Positions 42,674 through 51,247 of a DNA stretch of 64,000 nt are shown one piece after another; position 1 is the stretch's first letter; each line of letters begins with the position of its first letter. Both the position numbers and the translations under genes were made by a program. Under the pieces are notes generated by a model that saw only the letters and a program-made list of their open reading frames with translations, ran no database searches and was not told where the DNA came from. Source of the DNA: Mycobacterium sp. 852002-51961_SCH5331710. GTDB lineage: Bacteria > Actinomycetota > Actinomycetes > Mycobacteriales > Mycobacteriaceae. The stretch lies in contig NZ_LZSQ01000123.1 in NCBI RefSeq assembly GCF_001665535.1, positions 186,001-250,000 of the forward strand, written 5' to 3'.

Positions 42674-43785
42674 GCCGTGTCGTCGTCGAGGTGGGACCGG
42701 CCACTGTCCGCAGTCCGAATCCGGCCGACGCCGAACTGGTCTCAGCGGCGCTCGATGCGATCGACGACGAACTCGTGCTGGTCGGCGAGCGCGCCGTATC
42801 CGTGCCGGAACTCTGGACCGAGCTGATGCGGGTCGCGGTGGGTGACGCCGACACCGTCGTCCTCGTCTGCCCGACGTGGTGGTCGAGCGCTCGGATCGAC
42901 CGCGTCCGCCACGCGACGGCGGCACCGGACGTCGAGGTGATCGGTCGAACCGCGCTGCTCCAGGGGCGCACGCGAGCCACCGTCGTGGAAATCGCCCCGG
43001 AGTTGATCGTTGTCACCCGTCCCGGCGAACGGGCCGTCGTCATCGCGAACGTCGGTCAGGGGGTGGTCGAGCAGGTGGTGGCAGCGGCGGCTTCGGCGGG
43101 CCCAGTGTTGATCGACGGGCCCGGTGGACCGTTGACCAACGACATCTTCACTCGGTTGCGGCACAACGGAATCGAGGCGCGACTCGTCGAGGTTCGCGCC
43201 ATCGATCAGGCACCGCCGACACCGGACCACACGGTCGCCGTCTCCGACGCGAACCGACCGCGGCGGACGGCCGTGGTGGTCGGTGTCGTCGCGTCGACGG
43301 TCGCGGTGTGCGGTGCTTTCGGGTTGCGCGCTGGTGGTGACCGAGCGCCGGACATTGCGTCAACCGTGTTGGCGGAGGGGCGAGTTCAGGTGGTGGTGCC
43401 GGCAGGGTGGCCGGTGGAGCACATCACGGCCGGGCCGGGTTCGGCTCGGGTGCAGATCACTTCACCGTCAGACGACGTCGCACTGCACCTGACCCAGTCG
43501 CTGGGCCCACCCGAGGCGGACCTCACGCAGACCGCCGCCTCGCTGCGCAACGCGCTGTCCGACGAACCCGGCGATGTCTTCGTCGACTTCAAGCCGGTCG
43601 ACTCTCGGGCGGGCAGAACCGCCGTGACCTATCGCGAACTGCGCCCCGACCATCACGTCGCGTGGACGGTTCTCGCCGACGCCGGTGTCCGCATCGCCAT
43701 CGGATGTCAGACCGCACCGGGGGACGAGGAGAGGGTCCGCGACGTATGCGATCAGGCGATCAGGTCCGCGCACGCAATCACCTGA
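42670..43785 (+). CDS. Type VII secretion-associated protein (TIGR03931-like)
   Basis: The 371-residue protein corresponds to Rv3446c of the ESX-4 locus. The N-terminal half (VVVEVGPATVRSPNPADAEL) resembles an ATPase-like cytosolic domain without a visible Walker A; a transmembrane helix lies around TAVVVGVVASTVAVCGAFGL and the C-terminal domain (VQVVVPAGWPVEHITAG) faces outwards. ATG 42670 overlaps the eccC4 TGA (ATGA). Its role in secretion is not established. Confidence 0.88.
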   Translation: MSRVVVEVGPATVRSPNPADAELVSAALDAIDDELVLVGERAVSVPELWTELMRVAVGDADTVVLVCPTWWSSARIDRVRHATAAPDVEVIGRTALLQGRTRATVVEIAPELIVVTRPGERAVVIANVGQGVVEQVVAAAASAGPVLIDGPGGPLTNDIFTRLRHNGIEARLVEVRAIDQAPPTPDHTVAVSDANRPRRTAVVVGVVASTVAVCGAFGLRAGGDRAPDIASTVLAEGRVQVVVPAGWPVEHITAGPGSARVQITSPSDDVALHLTQSLGPPEADLTQTAASLRNALSDEPGDVFVDFKPVDSRAGRTAVTYRELRPDHHVAWTVLADAGVRIAIGCQTAPGDEERVRDVCDQAIRSAHAIT

Positions 43786-43851
43786 AAATCGGGTGGAACC
43801 GGACCGCCGCCCGGTGCGTCGTATCAGTCAGAGTCCAAAGAAAGGATCCCC

Positions 43852-44175
43852 ATGACGGCACCGCAAGGCGGTTCGCTCAACACCGATTTCGACATGATGG
43901 CAGCGGTCGCCGATCAGACCGACACGCGCAACGACGAGATCCGAGCCATGCTGCAGTCGTTCATCGCTCGGATGAGCGCCGTGCCGCCCTCGGTATGGGG
44001 CGGCGTCGCGGCGGCACGCTTCCGCGACGTCGTCGACCGGTGGAATGCCGAATCCCTGAAACTGCATGCCTCATTGCAACGCATCGCCGAGACCATCCGG
44101 CTCAACGAACAGACGCTGCGGGAAGCCAACGAAAGCCACTCGCAGCGCATCGGCGCGGTGGCCAATCACCTGTAA
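43852..44175 (+). CDS. esxU: ESX-4 WXG100 protein EsxU
   Basis: The 107-residue helical-hairpin protein has its WXG turn as WGG in PPSVWGGVAAARFRDVV, flanked by two predicted helices. It should pair with EsxT as a heterodimeric ESX-4 substrate. AAAGGATCCCC lies before the ATG. esxT begins 9 bp after the stop. No clear YxxxD/E export signal is seen at its C-terminus. Confidence 0.92.
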   Translation: MTAPQGGSLNTDFDMMAAVADQTDTRNDEIRAMLQSFIARMSAVPPSVWGGVAAARFRDVVDRWNAESLKLHASLQRIAETIRLNEQTLREANESHSQRIGAVANHL

Positions 44176-44184
44176 GGAGCGGTC

Positions 44185-44481
44185 ATGGAAAACGTGTTGT
44201 CGTACAACTTCGACGAAATCGAGTACACCGTCCGTCAGGAGATTCACGCCACCTCGGCGAGGCTGAACAACGCGCTCGAGGAGTTGCGTGCGCAGATCGC
44301 GCCGCTGCAAGAGGTGTGGACCCGCCAGGCGGCTGATGCGTACCGCATCGAACAGGCCCGATGGGAGCAGGCGGCCGGAGCGCTGAACGAGATCCTGTTC
44401 AGCCTCGGCAACGCTGTCCGCGACGGCGCCGACGATGTGGCCGCGACCGACCGCAGCGCCGCAGGCGCGTGGGGTTTCTGA
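44185..44481 (+). CDS. esxT: ESX-4 WXG100-like protein EsxT
   Basis: This 98-residue protein starts MENVLSYNFDEIEYTVRQEI and closely resembles mycobacterial EsxT; the WXG position reads W-T-R in LQEVWTRQAADAYRIEQ. C-terminal LNEILFSLGNAVRDGADDVA and AAGAWGF are conserved. It is the partner of EsxU. AAGGAG precedes the ATG, and no terminator is obvious before the convergent excalibur gene. Confidence 0.92.
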   Translation: MENVLSYNFDEIEYTVRQEIHATSARLNNALEELRAQIAPLQEVWTRQAADAYRIEQARWEQAAGALNEILFSLGNAVRDGADDVAATDRSAAGAWGF

Positions 44482-44583
44482 CGCCGAGAGGTTTGTGCGG
44501 TTCGACTGGAGGGGAGCCGGGCGACCACACGGTACGCGCCACCGTGGTCGAGGAGAGCGGCCACGGTGGCGCATCACCGTCGA

Positions 44584-44775
44584 CTACTCGCAGGCGATGC
44601 CGTCGCCGTCGCGGTCCAGGTGCGGGGCGTAGCCGTCCTCGCCCTGCATGATCGGCGCCACGCCGGCCTCGCGGGCGGCGGAGCAGTTTTTGTAGTAGGT
44701 GTCCGCGGATGCGGTGGCGGCCCCGGCGGCGGTTGCCGCGACGACGAATGCGGCAACGATCAAGCCACGAATCAT
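44584..44775 (-). CDS. Secreted excalibur-domain protein
   Basis: The 63-residue protein has a signal peptide (MIRGLIVAAFVVAATAAGAATASA) and then one excalibur calcium-binding domain: YYKNCSAAREAGVAPI and the DxDxDG loop in LDRDGDGIACE. Such proteins are exported and may bind calcium at the cell surface. The ATG at 44775 has GGAG five bases upstream; the GTG at 44781 overlaps that site. The gene converges on the ESX-4 operon. Confidence 0.88.
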   Translation of the reverse strand: MIRGLIVAAFVVAATAAGAATASADTYYKNCSAAREAGVAPIMQGEDGYAPHLDRDGDGIACE

Positions 44776-44914
44776 TTTCACTCCATTGAGATCTTGGACA
44801 ATCGGATGTGAGACGGCCGGTTTGCTGTCCCCCCGGCGACGACGCTAGGGCGACGGGAACGAAAAGGAATCGGGGATTTCCCTATCGTTGGAGCAGCGAG
44901 GGCCGATGCGCGTT

Positions 44915-44944
44915 TTGACCTGCGACGACGCGTCCAGGTAAGCT
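44915..44944 (+). promoter_or_regulatory. Probable rplM-rpsI promoter
   Basis: TTGACC (44915-44920), an 18-bp spacer and TAAGCT (44939-44944, fitting TANNNT) lie upstream of rplM, implying a leader of about 120 nt. Confidence 0.6.
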
Positions 44945-45072
44945 GCCTCGTTGGCGTGCGGTAAGCACGGGTTCTCGGGTCAACGTCGGTCGCCGAGATC
45001 AGCCCCACCGAATACGCCTGACCGGCACCCGGGTCACCGGGACTCGAAACCCGATAGAGGAGAGGTAGCGCT

Positions 45073-45512
45073 GTGCCTACGTACACGCCGAAGGCGGGTG
45101 ACACCACGCGTTCGTGGTACGTCATCGACGCCACCGACGTGGTGCTCGGCCGGCTCGCCGTTGCAGCAGCCACTTTGCTGCGCGGCAAGCACAAGCCGAC
45201 ATACACGCCGAATGTCGACGGTGGTGACTTCGTCATCATCATCAACGCCGAGAAAATCGCCATCGCCGGAAACAAGGCGGACCGCACGTTCTTCTACCGC
45301 CACTCGGGTTATCCCGGTGGTCTGCGCAAGCGCTCGCTCGCTCAGGAGATGGAGAAGCACGCCGACCGGGTCGTCGAGCGCGCGATCCTGGGCATGATTC
45401 CCCACACCAAACTCGGCCGCCAGGTCAAGAAGAAGCTGCGCGTCTATGTCGGGCCGGACCATCCGCACACCGCCCAGCAGCCGATTCCGTACGAGATCAA
45501 GCAGGTGGCCCA

Positions 45513-45516
<4 letters not shown>
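45073..45516 (+). CDS. rplM: 50S ribosomal protein L13
   Basis: The 147-residue protein begins MPTYTPKAGDTTRSWYVIDA and has the L13 pattern DVVLGRLAVAAATLLRGKHK, INAEKIAIAGNK, YRHSGYPGG and GMIPHTKLGRQ. It is essential for large-subunit assembly. The GTG start has GAGGAGAGG upstream. Its stop overlaps rpsI by 4 bp (GTGA); rplM-rpsI is the usual pair. Confidence 0.98.
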
Positions 45517-45989
<473 letters not shown>

Positions 45990-45999
45990 TCAAGCCGCG

Positions 46000-46035
46000 A
46001 AACCGCCGGGTGTGCACCGCACGCCCGGCGGTTTT
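46000..46035 (+). terminator. Rho-independent-like terminator after rpsI
   Basis: An 11-bp perfect stem AAACCGCCGGG/CCCGGCGGTTT encloses an inner GTGC-ACC-GCAC stem and ends in TTTT. It begins 11 bp after the rpsI stop. Confidence 0.85.
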
Positions 46036-46226
46036 GCATTCAAGAAGCGCTGCGGGCTATCTCACAATTCGGCCGAATCCGGTTTCGCTTGCCCTCCCGT
46101 AGTAAATGCACCGGGGTTGGAGGCGGCGGCGCTGCACGCGCGGCAGACCGCAACTGCCACCGATACGACCCAGTCGCCCCTCGTGGGTGACCGGATCGTC
46201 GCCTCCGGACTGAAAAGGAGTGATGG

Positions 46227-46646
46227 ATGCAGAACGCGAAGAAGTTGACCGCAGGCGCCGTGTTGGGCGGATCGCTGCTCTTCACCGCTGGCATGGGTAT
46301 GGCCATGGCGCAGCCGGACACGGCTAACGACAGCCGAGTCAACGTCTCGTTCGGTAACGCCGGTGTCCTCGAGGACGTCGACGTGACCGCCGCGGCGCAG
46401 ATCGCCGCCGATGTGTGCCACACCGACGTGAACTCGGTCAACGCATTGGCGCAGGCCGCCGACACCGAGGGCACCGATCAGACGGTGTGCACGAACACCC
46501 TCGGCACGGTCGCGATCCAGCAGAACGGACCGGGTCACTCCGAGAATGCACCGGGTCAGGACCGCCAGCGTGAGGCAACGCCGACAACCGAGTCGCCGAC
46601 GACCTCGCCGACGGCTGCCCCGACCGCCGAGAACGGCGGCAGCTAA
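46227..46646 (+). CDS. Secreted hypothetical protein
   Basis: This 139-residue protein starts MQNAKKLTAGAVLGGSLLFT and has a signal peptide ending near AMAMAQ. The mature part has the segment VNVSFGNAGVLEDVDVTAAA, two cysteines (DVCHTDVNSVN, TVCTNTLG) likely forming a disulfide, and a Thr/Pro/Ser-rich tail that could be O-mannosylated. AAAGGAG lies before the ATG. I do not recognise a family. A perfect 16-bp hairpin follows the stop. Confidence 0.8.
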   Translation: MQNAKKLTAGAVLGGSLLFTAGMGMAMAQPDTANDSRVNVSFGNAGVLEDVDVTAAAQIAADVCHTDVNSVNALAQAADTEGTDQTVCTNTLGTVAIQQNGPGHSENAPGQDRQREATPTTESPTTSPTAAPTAENGGS

Positions 46647-46655
46647 GAGCGCAAC

Positions 46656-46691
46656 CTCACCGCCCGCATCCGCCCGGATGCGGGCGGTGAG
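46656..46691 (+). terminator. Hairpin terminator A
   Basis: A perfect 16-bp stem CTCACCGCCCGCATCC/GGATGCGGGCGGTGAG with loop GCCC lies 9 bp after the secreted protein stop. An almost identical hairpin occurs 1.07 kb downstream. Confidence 0.8.
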
Positions 46692-47012
46692 TCGTTTCCA
46701 GGGGCTCGGTGGCGTCAACGGTATTGAAAAAAACTTTTGCTGGCCGGTGAACTTTTGTGTGATCAGCTAACTGCGCTGGGGCTTGGGGCGACGCGCTTGA
46801 TGTTGATTGCATAGCTAATTAGGCAGCATCGACAAACTTACGCAGACGAAAATTTTATCGGCAAATGCCGTTTCGACTCCGCCGGCAAGAGGAACCACCT
46901 GCGCGGGAGCACGGATGCTGCGCGCAGGGCGGTCCATTGCCGCCACCGGCGTGACGTCAGGAGCAGTCGGGGGGCCGGGTCGCTGCTTCCTGAAAATATG
47001 AATGGAGTGATC
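46692..47012. other. AT-richer non-coding region before second secreted protein
   Basis: This 321-bp stretch is less GC-rich than its surroundings and has no credible reading frame. It contains a direct repeat AACTTTTG (46732-46739 and 46750-46757) and TAGCTAATTAGG-like sequence near 46813-46824 that could supply a -10. It probably holds the promoter of the following gene. Confidence 0.5.
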
Positions 47013-47714
47013 ATGAAAATTTTCATGACACGTTTGCTCACCGTCTTGGTGAGTGCCGCAATGTTGGTTCTGGTGGGGGGTGTCACCGGCATCGGAACGT
47101 CGGCAGCGCAGCCGCCGGGCGTGGGCAAGAAGAACGTTGTCCAGGTGCAGGGAACCGGCCCGGATGGGGTCAAGTTCAACGGGCAGTTCGTGGCCACGGC
47201 CGCCAAGGAAGTGACCCAACAGTCCGGACCGGCCACAGCCGATGCCACCGGCGCGACCTCGTCGAACACCGGCATCGCGTTGACCGGTCAGCTGACCGGC
47301 AAGCTGGTTTCGCCCGGGCAACCGCAACAGGGGAATCAACCTGGCGATCGGGGTGCCGCCCAAGATGTGAACATCTCGGATTTCTCGATGCCCGTCAACG
47401 AGATCTCCGCGCCCGGCGGAGAGGCTGCGCCGTCATCGGCGACGACCGGAAGCGGTCAGGACGACCAGGTCCGCTTCGCGAGCCAGCAGGCCGTCTGCGA
47501 CGTCCTGAACCTGGTGCTGGGGCCGCTGCATCTGGAGTTGCTCGGCCTCATCGTTGACCTCAACCAGGTCGTTCTCAACATCACCGCCGATCCGGGTGGC
47601 GGTCTGCTCGGTTCGCTGCTGTGCTCGCTGGCCGGTGGACTTCCCGTGCCCCCGAATCCGCTGCAGCCGATCATCGATCTGCTGAACCAGATTCTCGGCA
47701 TTCTCGGAGGCTGA
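47013..47714 (+). CDS. Secreted hypothetical protein
   Basis: The 233-residue protein MKIFMTRLLTVLVSAAMLVL has a signal peptide ending near SAAQ. The middle is Gly/Gln/Thr-rich and low in complexity; the C-terminal 80 residues (VCDVLNLVLGPLHLELLGLI, VDLNQVVLNITADPGGGLLG, SLLCSLAGGL) form a hydrophobic domain with two cysteines seen in other actinobacterial exported proteins of unknown role. The ATG at 47013 has GGAG five bases upstream, preferred over ATG 46998. A hairpin nearly identical to terminator A follows it. Confidence 0.8.
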   Translation: MKIFMTRLLTVLVSAAMLVLVGGVTGIGTSAAQPPGVGKKNVVQVQGTGPDGVKFNGQFVATAAKEVTQQSGPATADATGATSSNTGIALTGQLTGKLVSPGQPQQGNQPGDRGAAQDVNISDFSMPVNEISAPGGEAAPSSATTGSGQDDQVRFASQQAVCDVLNLVLGPLHLELLGLIVDLNQVVLNITADPGGGLLGSLLCSLAGGLPVPPNPLQPIIDLLNQILGILGG

Positions 47715-47729
47715 CCGTCAAACCGATGG

Positions 47730-47765
47730 CTCACCGCCCGTATCGCCCCGGATGCGGGCGGTGAG
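47730..47765 (+). terminator. Hairpin terminator B, near copy of A
   Basis: CTCACCGCCCGTATC/GATGCGGGCGGTGAG forms a 15-bp stem with one T-G wobble and loop GCCCCG, 16 bp after the stop. It shares the right arm GGATGCGGGCGGTGAGTCG with terminator A. Confidence 0.8.
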
Positions 47766-47852
47766 TCGCGTCTGGATACCGATTCGGCGACGGCACGGCC
47801 CCCGACACGCGCGGTTGGCTCTCCGGCCGCCATCTGTGAGAAGTTTGTCGGC

Positions 47853-49190
47853 ATGGCTCGACTGTTCGGCACCGACGGGGTGCGCGGCGTCGCCAACCAG
47901 GATCTGACCGCTGAGCTGGCGTTGGCCCTCGCTTCCGCCGCGGCGCGCCGGTTGGCGACGGCCGGCGGACACGCCAGGCGCGTGGCCGTCGTCGGCCGCG
48001 ACCCGCGGGCCAGCGGGGAGATGCTCGAGGCCGCCGTCATCGCCGGACTGGCCAGCGAAGGCGTCGACGCCCTCCGCGTCGGGATCCTGCCCACCCCGGC
48101 CGTCGCCTATCTGACCAGCGCTTACGACGCCGATTTCGGCGTCATGATCAGCGCCTCCCATAATCCGATGCCCGACAACGGCATCAAGATCTTCGGGCCC
48201 GGTGGCCACAAGCTCGACGACGCCACCGAGGACCGGATCGAGGAGCTGGTCAGCCAGGGCCCCGGCGAGCGCCCCACGGGTGCGCGGATCGGTCGGGTAG
48301 TCGACGCCGACGACGCTCTGGACCGCTATCTGCGGCATGTCAGCAAGGCCGTCACCACCAGGCTCGACGAGCTGACCGTCGTCGTCGACTGCGCCAACGG
48401 CGCCGCGTCGGCCGCCGCGCCGCAGGCCTACCGCGCCGCGGGCGCCAATGTCATCACCATCAACGCCCAGCCTGACGGGCTCAACATCAACGAACGCTGC
48501 GGCTCGACGCATATGGAGAGCCTGCGGTCCGCGGTCGTGTCGTACGGAGCCGATCTGGGCATCGCGCACGACGGCGATGCGGACCGATGCCTGGCCGTCG
48601 ACGCGCACGGTCGCGTGATCGACGGTGACGCGATCATGGTGATCCTCGCCCTGGCCATGCAGGAGAGCGGCGAACTGTCGTCGAACACCCTGGTGACGAC
48701 GGTGATGAGCAACCTCGGCCTGCATCTGGCCATGCGCGCGGCCGGCGTCGAGGTCTGCACCACCAGCGTCGGGGACCGCTACGTCCTCGAGGAGTTGCGC
48801 GCCGGCGGGTTCGCGCTCGGCGGTGAACAGTCGGGTCACATCGTCATGCCCGCGTTGGGCACGACGGGCGACGGCATCGTCACCGGTCTGCGGTTGATGT
48901 CGCGGATGGCGCAGACCCGTTCCCCGCTGGCGGTCCTGGCCGAGCCGATGCGGACGCTGCCCCAGGTCCTGATCAACGTTCAGGTGGCCGACAAGACGAC
49001 GGTTGCCGATGCGCCGTCGGTCCGCACCGCGGTGGCCGAGGTCGAGGCCGAACTCGGCGATACCGGCCGAATTCTGTTGCGGCCCTCGGGAACCGAGCAA
49101 GTCGTGCGCGTGATGGTGGAAGCGGCCGACGAGGACACCGCGCGCCAACTCGCGGTACGAGTTGCCGAGCAGGTCAGCGCGCAACGCTGA
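47853..49190 (+). CDS. glmM: Phosphoglucosamine mutase
   Basis: The 445-residue enzyme interconverts glucosamine-6-P and glucosamine-1-P for UDP-GlcNAc and peptidoglycan. The phosphoserine loop is ISASHNPMPDNGIKIFG, the metal loop is DGDADRC in IAHDGDADRCLAVD, the sugar loop is GGEQSGHI and the phosphate loop RPSGTEQVVRVMVE. It starts MARLFGTDGVRG. It lies 5.9 kb from glmS, the preceding step in the pathway, with the EspC-like pair between them. Confidence 0.97.
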   Translation: MARLFGTDGVRGVANQDLTAELALALASAAARRLATAGGHARRVAVVGRDPRASGEMLEAAVIAGLASEGVDALRVGILPTPAVAYLTSAYDADFGVMISASHNPMPDNGIKIFGPGGHKLDDATEDRIEELVSQGPGERPTGARIGRVVDADDALDRYLRHVSKAVTTRLDELTVVVDCANGAASAAAPQAYRAAGANVITINAQPDGLNINERCGSTHMESLRSAVVSYGADLGIAHDGDADRCLAVDAHGRVIDGDAIMVILALAMQESGELSSNTLVTTVMSNLGLHLAMRAAGVEVCTTSVGDRYVLEELRAGGFALGGEQSGHIVMPALGTTGDGIVTGLRLMSRMAQTRSPLAVLAEPMRTLPQVLINVQVADKTTVADAPSVRTAVAEVEAELGDTGRILLRPSGTEQVVRVMVEAADEDTARQLAVRVAEQVSAQR

Positions 49191-49230
49191 GCGTGGAACC
49201 GGCCGCCGTCGCCGCGCGTCCAACTCCTAT

Positions 49231-49527
49231 ATGGACGCATCACGTGTCGACGCCGCCGCGCTGCTGAGCGTGTCGAGGCAGTACCAGAGCGCAGCCGACA
49301 TCGTCGATGCCGCCGTGCGAACACACCTGAGCGGCTTGGCGTTCGGCGGGGCCGGTGCGGGTCGTTCGTATGTCGCACACGGCGACGCGGTGCGTTCGGC
49401 GGTCGAGGACGTCGTGAACCAATTACGGGCGTGGTCACGCGCGTCGGCCGAGATCGCCTCCGCGCTGCGGGTCTCCGTCGAGCGTTACACCGAGGCCGAC
49501 GCCCACGCCGCGGGACGGTTGGGGTGA
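49231..49527 (+). CDS. EspC-like (DUF2580) putative type VII secretion protein
   Basis: This 98-residue helical protein begins MDASRVDAAALLSVSRQYQS and matches the size and layout of EspC-family ESX-associated proteins and of Rv3440c, found at the same place. Near the C-terminus SVERYTEADAHAAGRL contains Y-T-E-A-D, a fit to the type VII export signal YxxxD/E. The ATG at 49231 was chosen over upstream codons inside glmM. The next gene begins after 1 bp, so the two are co-expressed. Confidence 0.8.
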   Translation: MDASRVDAAALLSVSRQYQSAADIVDAAVRTHLSGLAFGGAGAGRSYVAHGDAVRSAVEDVVNQLRAWSRASAEIASALRVSVERYTEADAHAAGRLG

Positions 49528-49528
49528 C

Positions 49529-50863
49529 ATGACTGAGAGCTTCGACACCACAGCGCGTTTGGCCGACGGGGCACCCGGTGTCGCCGAGCTCGAGCAGTAC
49601 GTCCTCGCGTGCCAGTGCCTCGGCTACCGACATCCGGACCTGACAGCGCACCCCGGCCAGCTGCGCGACTGGTACGCCGCCGAGGACGGTCTGGATCTGG
49701 GTGCTCTCGAGACCGATTGTGCGGCAATGCAATCGGTGGCGAGCGCGGCAGAGGATGCGCTCGCACGTCACGAAGGTCAGCTGGATACGCTGTCGACCGC
49801 ATGGCAGGGGGCGGGGGCTAGCGCATCCCGCGAGTTCTTGCGCCGCCACGGGCAGGCAGCGACCGTCGCCGCGACGGCGGTCCGGACCGCCGCGTCCGCA
49901 CTGGCGGAGCTGCGCGAGCGCCTGTGGACCGCGGTGGACGACAAGGTCGCGAAGGTGACGGCCATCGGCGACGGCGTGCAAGCCCGGCGCGCCGACTGGT
50001 TGGCGGCGGCGCAGACCGTCACCATTGGGGCCGGCGATCGGGCGGTGGCCAGTGAGTTGGTGGATCACGAGGTGAAACAGTTCGTGGACACCGTGGTCGG
50101 CGGTGACTGGCTTGCGGCGATGCGGGCGGCCTCCGATGCGATCGAGGCGGCCTACGAGGCGGTGGTGGCGCAGCTCGCGCCGGAGACGGGCGCGGTGTTC
50201 GACGTCCCCGGCCAGCTCGGCCCGGCCGACACCACGCCCCCACCGCCTGCGACGGGCATGGCGCCCGCTCCCGTCACGCCTGCCGGATGGGCCGCGCCCG
50301 CTGCTGTGTCACCGGCGCCGCCGGCGCTGCCCGCGACGCCACCACCGCTGCCCGCGACGCCGCCGCCGCTGCCCGGGACGCCGCCGCCACCGACCGAGCC
50401 GCCCGCCGCCTCTCAGTTGCCCTCGCTCGGCGGGGGAGTGCCCGACCTCGGCGGTGCGTTCTCGGGTGTCGGACAGCAACTCAGTGATCTGCTCGGCGGG
50501 CTCCTGGGCGAGGGCGCGCTGGACGCCGAACTCGACCATCCGGCGCAGTCAGATATCGAGGAGCTGGCCGAGGACAACGCCGAGGACGCCGAGGAAGAAG
50601 AGAAAGACAAGGAAGAAGAGAAAGACGAGGAGGACGGGGCGGAACCCGAGGAGCCGAAGGTCGAGGAGCCCGTGTGCGCCGCTGTGCCCGCGGAGGCGGC
50701 CGAGGCACCGGTCGAGGAACCGCCCGCGGCGACGGTGCCGCCCGAACCACCGGTGCCCGAACCGCCCGCGCCGCCGGAACCATTGGCCGTGCCGGCTGAG
50801 CCGCCGACCGCTGGGACGCCGTGCGAGATCGCTGCCGACGAGCTACCGCAGGTCGGCGAATGA
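49529..50863 (+). CDS. WXG-like, Pro-rich acidic protein, putative type VII substrate or chaperone partner
   Basis: The 444-residue protein corresponds to Rv3439c. Residues 1-230 are helical and contain W-Q-G in LSTAWQGAGASASREFLRR, reminiscent of the WXG turn. Residues about 230-300 are Pro/Ala-rich with three LPATPPP-type units; GVGQQLSDLLGGLLGEGAL follows, then an unusually acidic stretch (EELAEDNAEDAEEEEKDKEE) and a Pro/Glu tail. There is no signal peptide, consistent with a type VII substrate. The pairing with an EspC-like gene supports this; function is unknown. Confidence 0.75.
   Translation: MTESFDTTARLADGAPGVAELEQYVLACQCLGYRHPDLTAHPGQLRDWYAAEDGLDLGALETDCAAMQSVASAAEDALARHEGQLDTLSTAWQGAGASASREFLRRHGQAATVAATAVRTAASALAELRERLWTAVDDKVAKVTAIGDGVQARRADWLAAAQTVTIGAGDRAVASELVDHEVKQFVDTVVGGDWLAAMRAASDAIEAAYEAVVAQLAPETGAVFDVPGQLGPADTTPPPPATGMAPAPVTPAGWAAPAAVSPAPPALPATPPPLPATPPPLPGTPPPPTEPPAASQLPSLGGGVPDLGGAFSGVGQQLSDLLGGLLGEGALDAELDHPAQSDIEELAEDNAEDAEEEEKDKEEEKDEEDGAEPEEPKVEEPVCAAVPAEAAEAPVEEPPAATVPPEPPVPEPPAPPEPLAVPAEPPTAGTPCEIAADELPQVGE
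50327..50389 (+). repeat. Three 21-bp tandem units encoding LPATPPP
   Basis: Three in-frame 21-bp units (50327-50347, 50348-50368, 50369-50389) encode LPATPPP, LPATPPP and LPGTPPP within the Pro-rich linker. Unit number may vary between strains. Confidence 0.7.
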
Positions 50864-50869
50864 CCTCGC

Positions 50870-51061
50870 TCAGGTGCGCTGGTCGGGGCCGTTCACCAGC
50901 AGGCGGACGCACTCGGCGGCGATCAACCGGCTGCGATGGTTCGTACCGCAGTGATCGCACCAGAAGTGGCCGTGTTCGAGACGCTTCAGACTTCGGGACG
51001 TCGCGGGGCTTCGCGCGCAACGCTCTGAGCTGATGAGCGGTGGGTAGGTTGTCGTGACCAT
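50870..51061 (-). CDS. Small CxxC protein of unknown function
   Basis: This 63-residue frame has SLKRLEHGHFWCDHCGTNH, with a Cys-x2-Cys-x4-His cluster that could bind zinc, and SRLIAAECVRLLV at the C-terminus. The ATG at 51061 is preceded by AGGGGG seven bases upstream, and third codon positions are mostly G or C (about 50 of 63), both favouring a real gene. It converges on the Pro-rich protein gene, with 6 bp between stops. Confidence 0.55.
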   Translation of the reverse strand: MVTTTYPPLISSERCARSPATSRSLKRLEHGHFWCDHCGTNHRSRLIAAECVRLLVNGPDQRT

Positions 51062-51247
51062 TGCCGCACCCCCTTCAGGAGTGAACCCCGGGTACCCCGG
51101 ATTGCCTGATGATACTCAATGTGAGATCACAGTTCGGGGACCGAAACGGTGACAATCACGTGTTGGCACAACGGAATACCGGCTCGAAAGTTTGCTGCGT
51201 CCCGCAACTTTCAACCCCCGAGAGGTTTGCGCGGTAGCGTCCCTTTG
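51062..51247. other. Intergenic spacer
   Basis: This 186-bp spacer lies between the small CxxC protein and a membrane protein gene. A frame opening at 51149 crosses it, but the region is AT-richer and unlike a coding sequence. Promoters for both flanking genes should lie here; none stands out. Confidence 0.4.
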
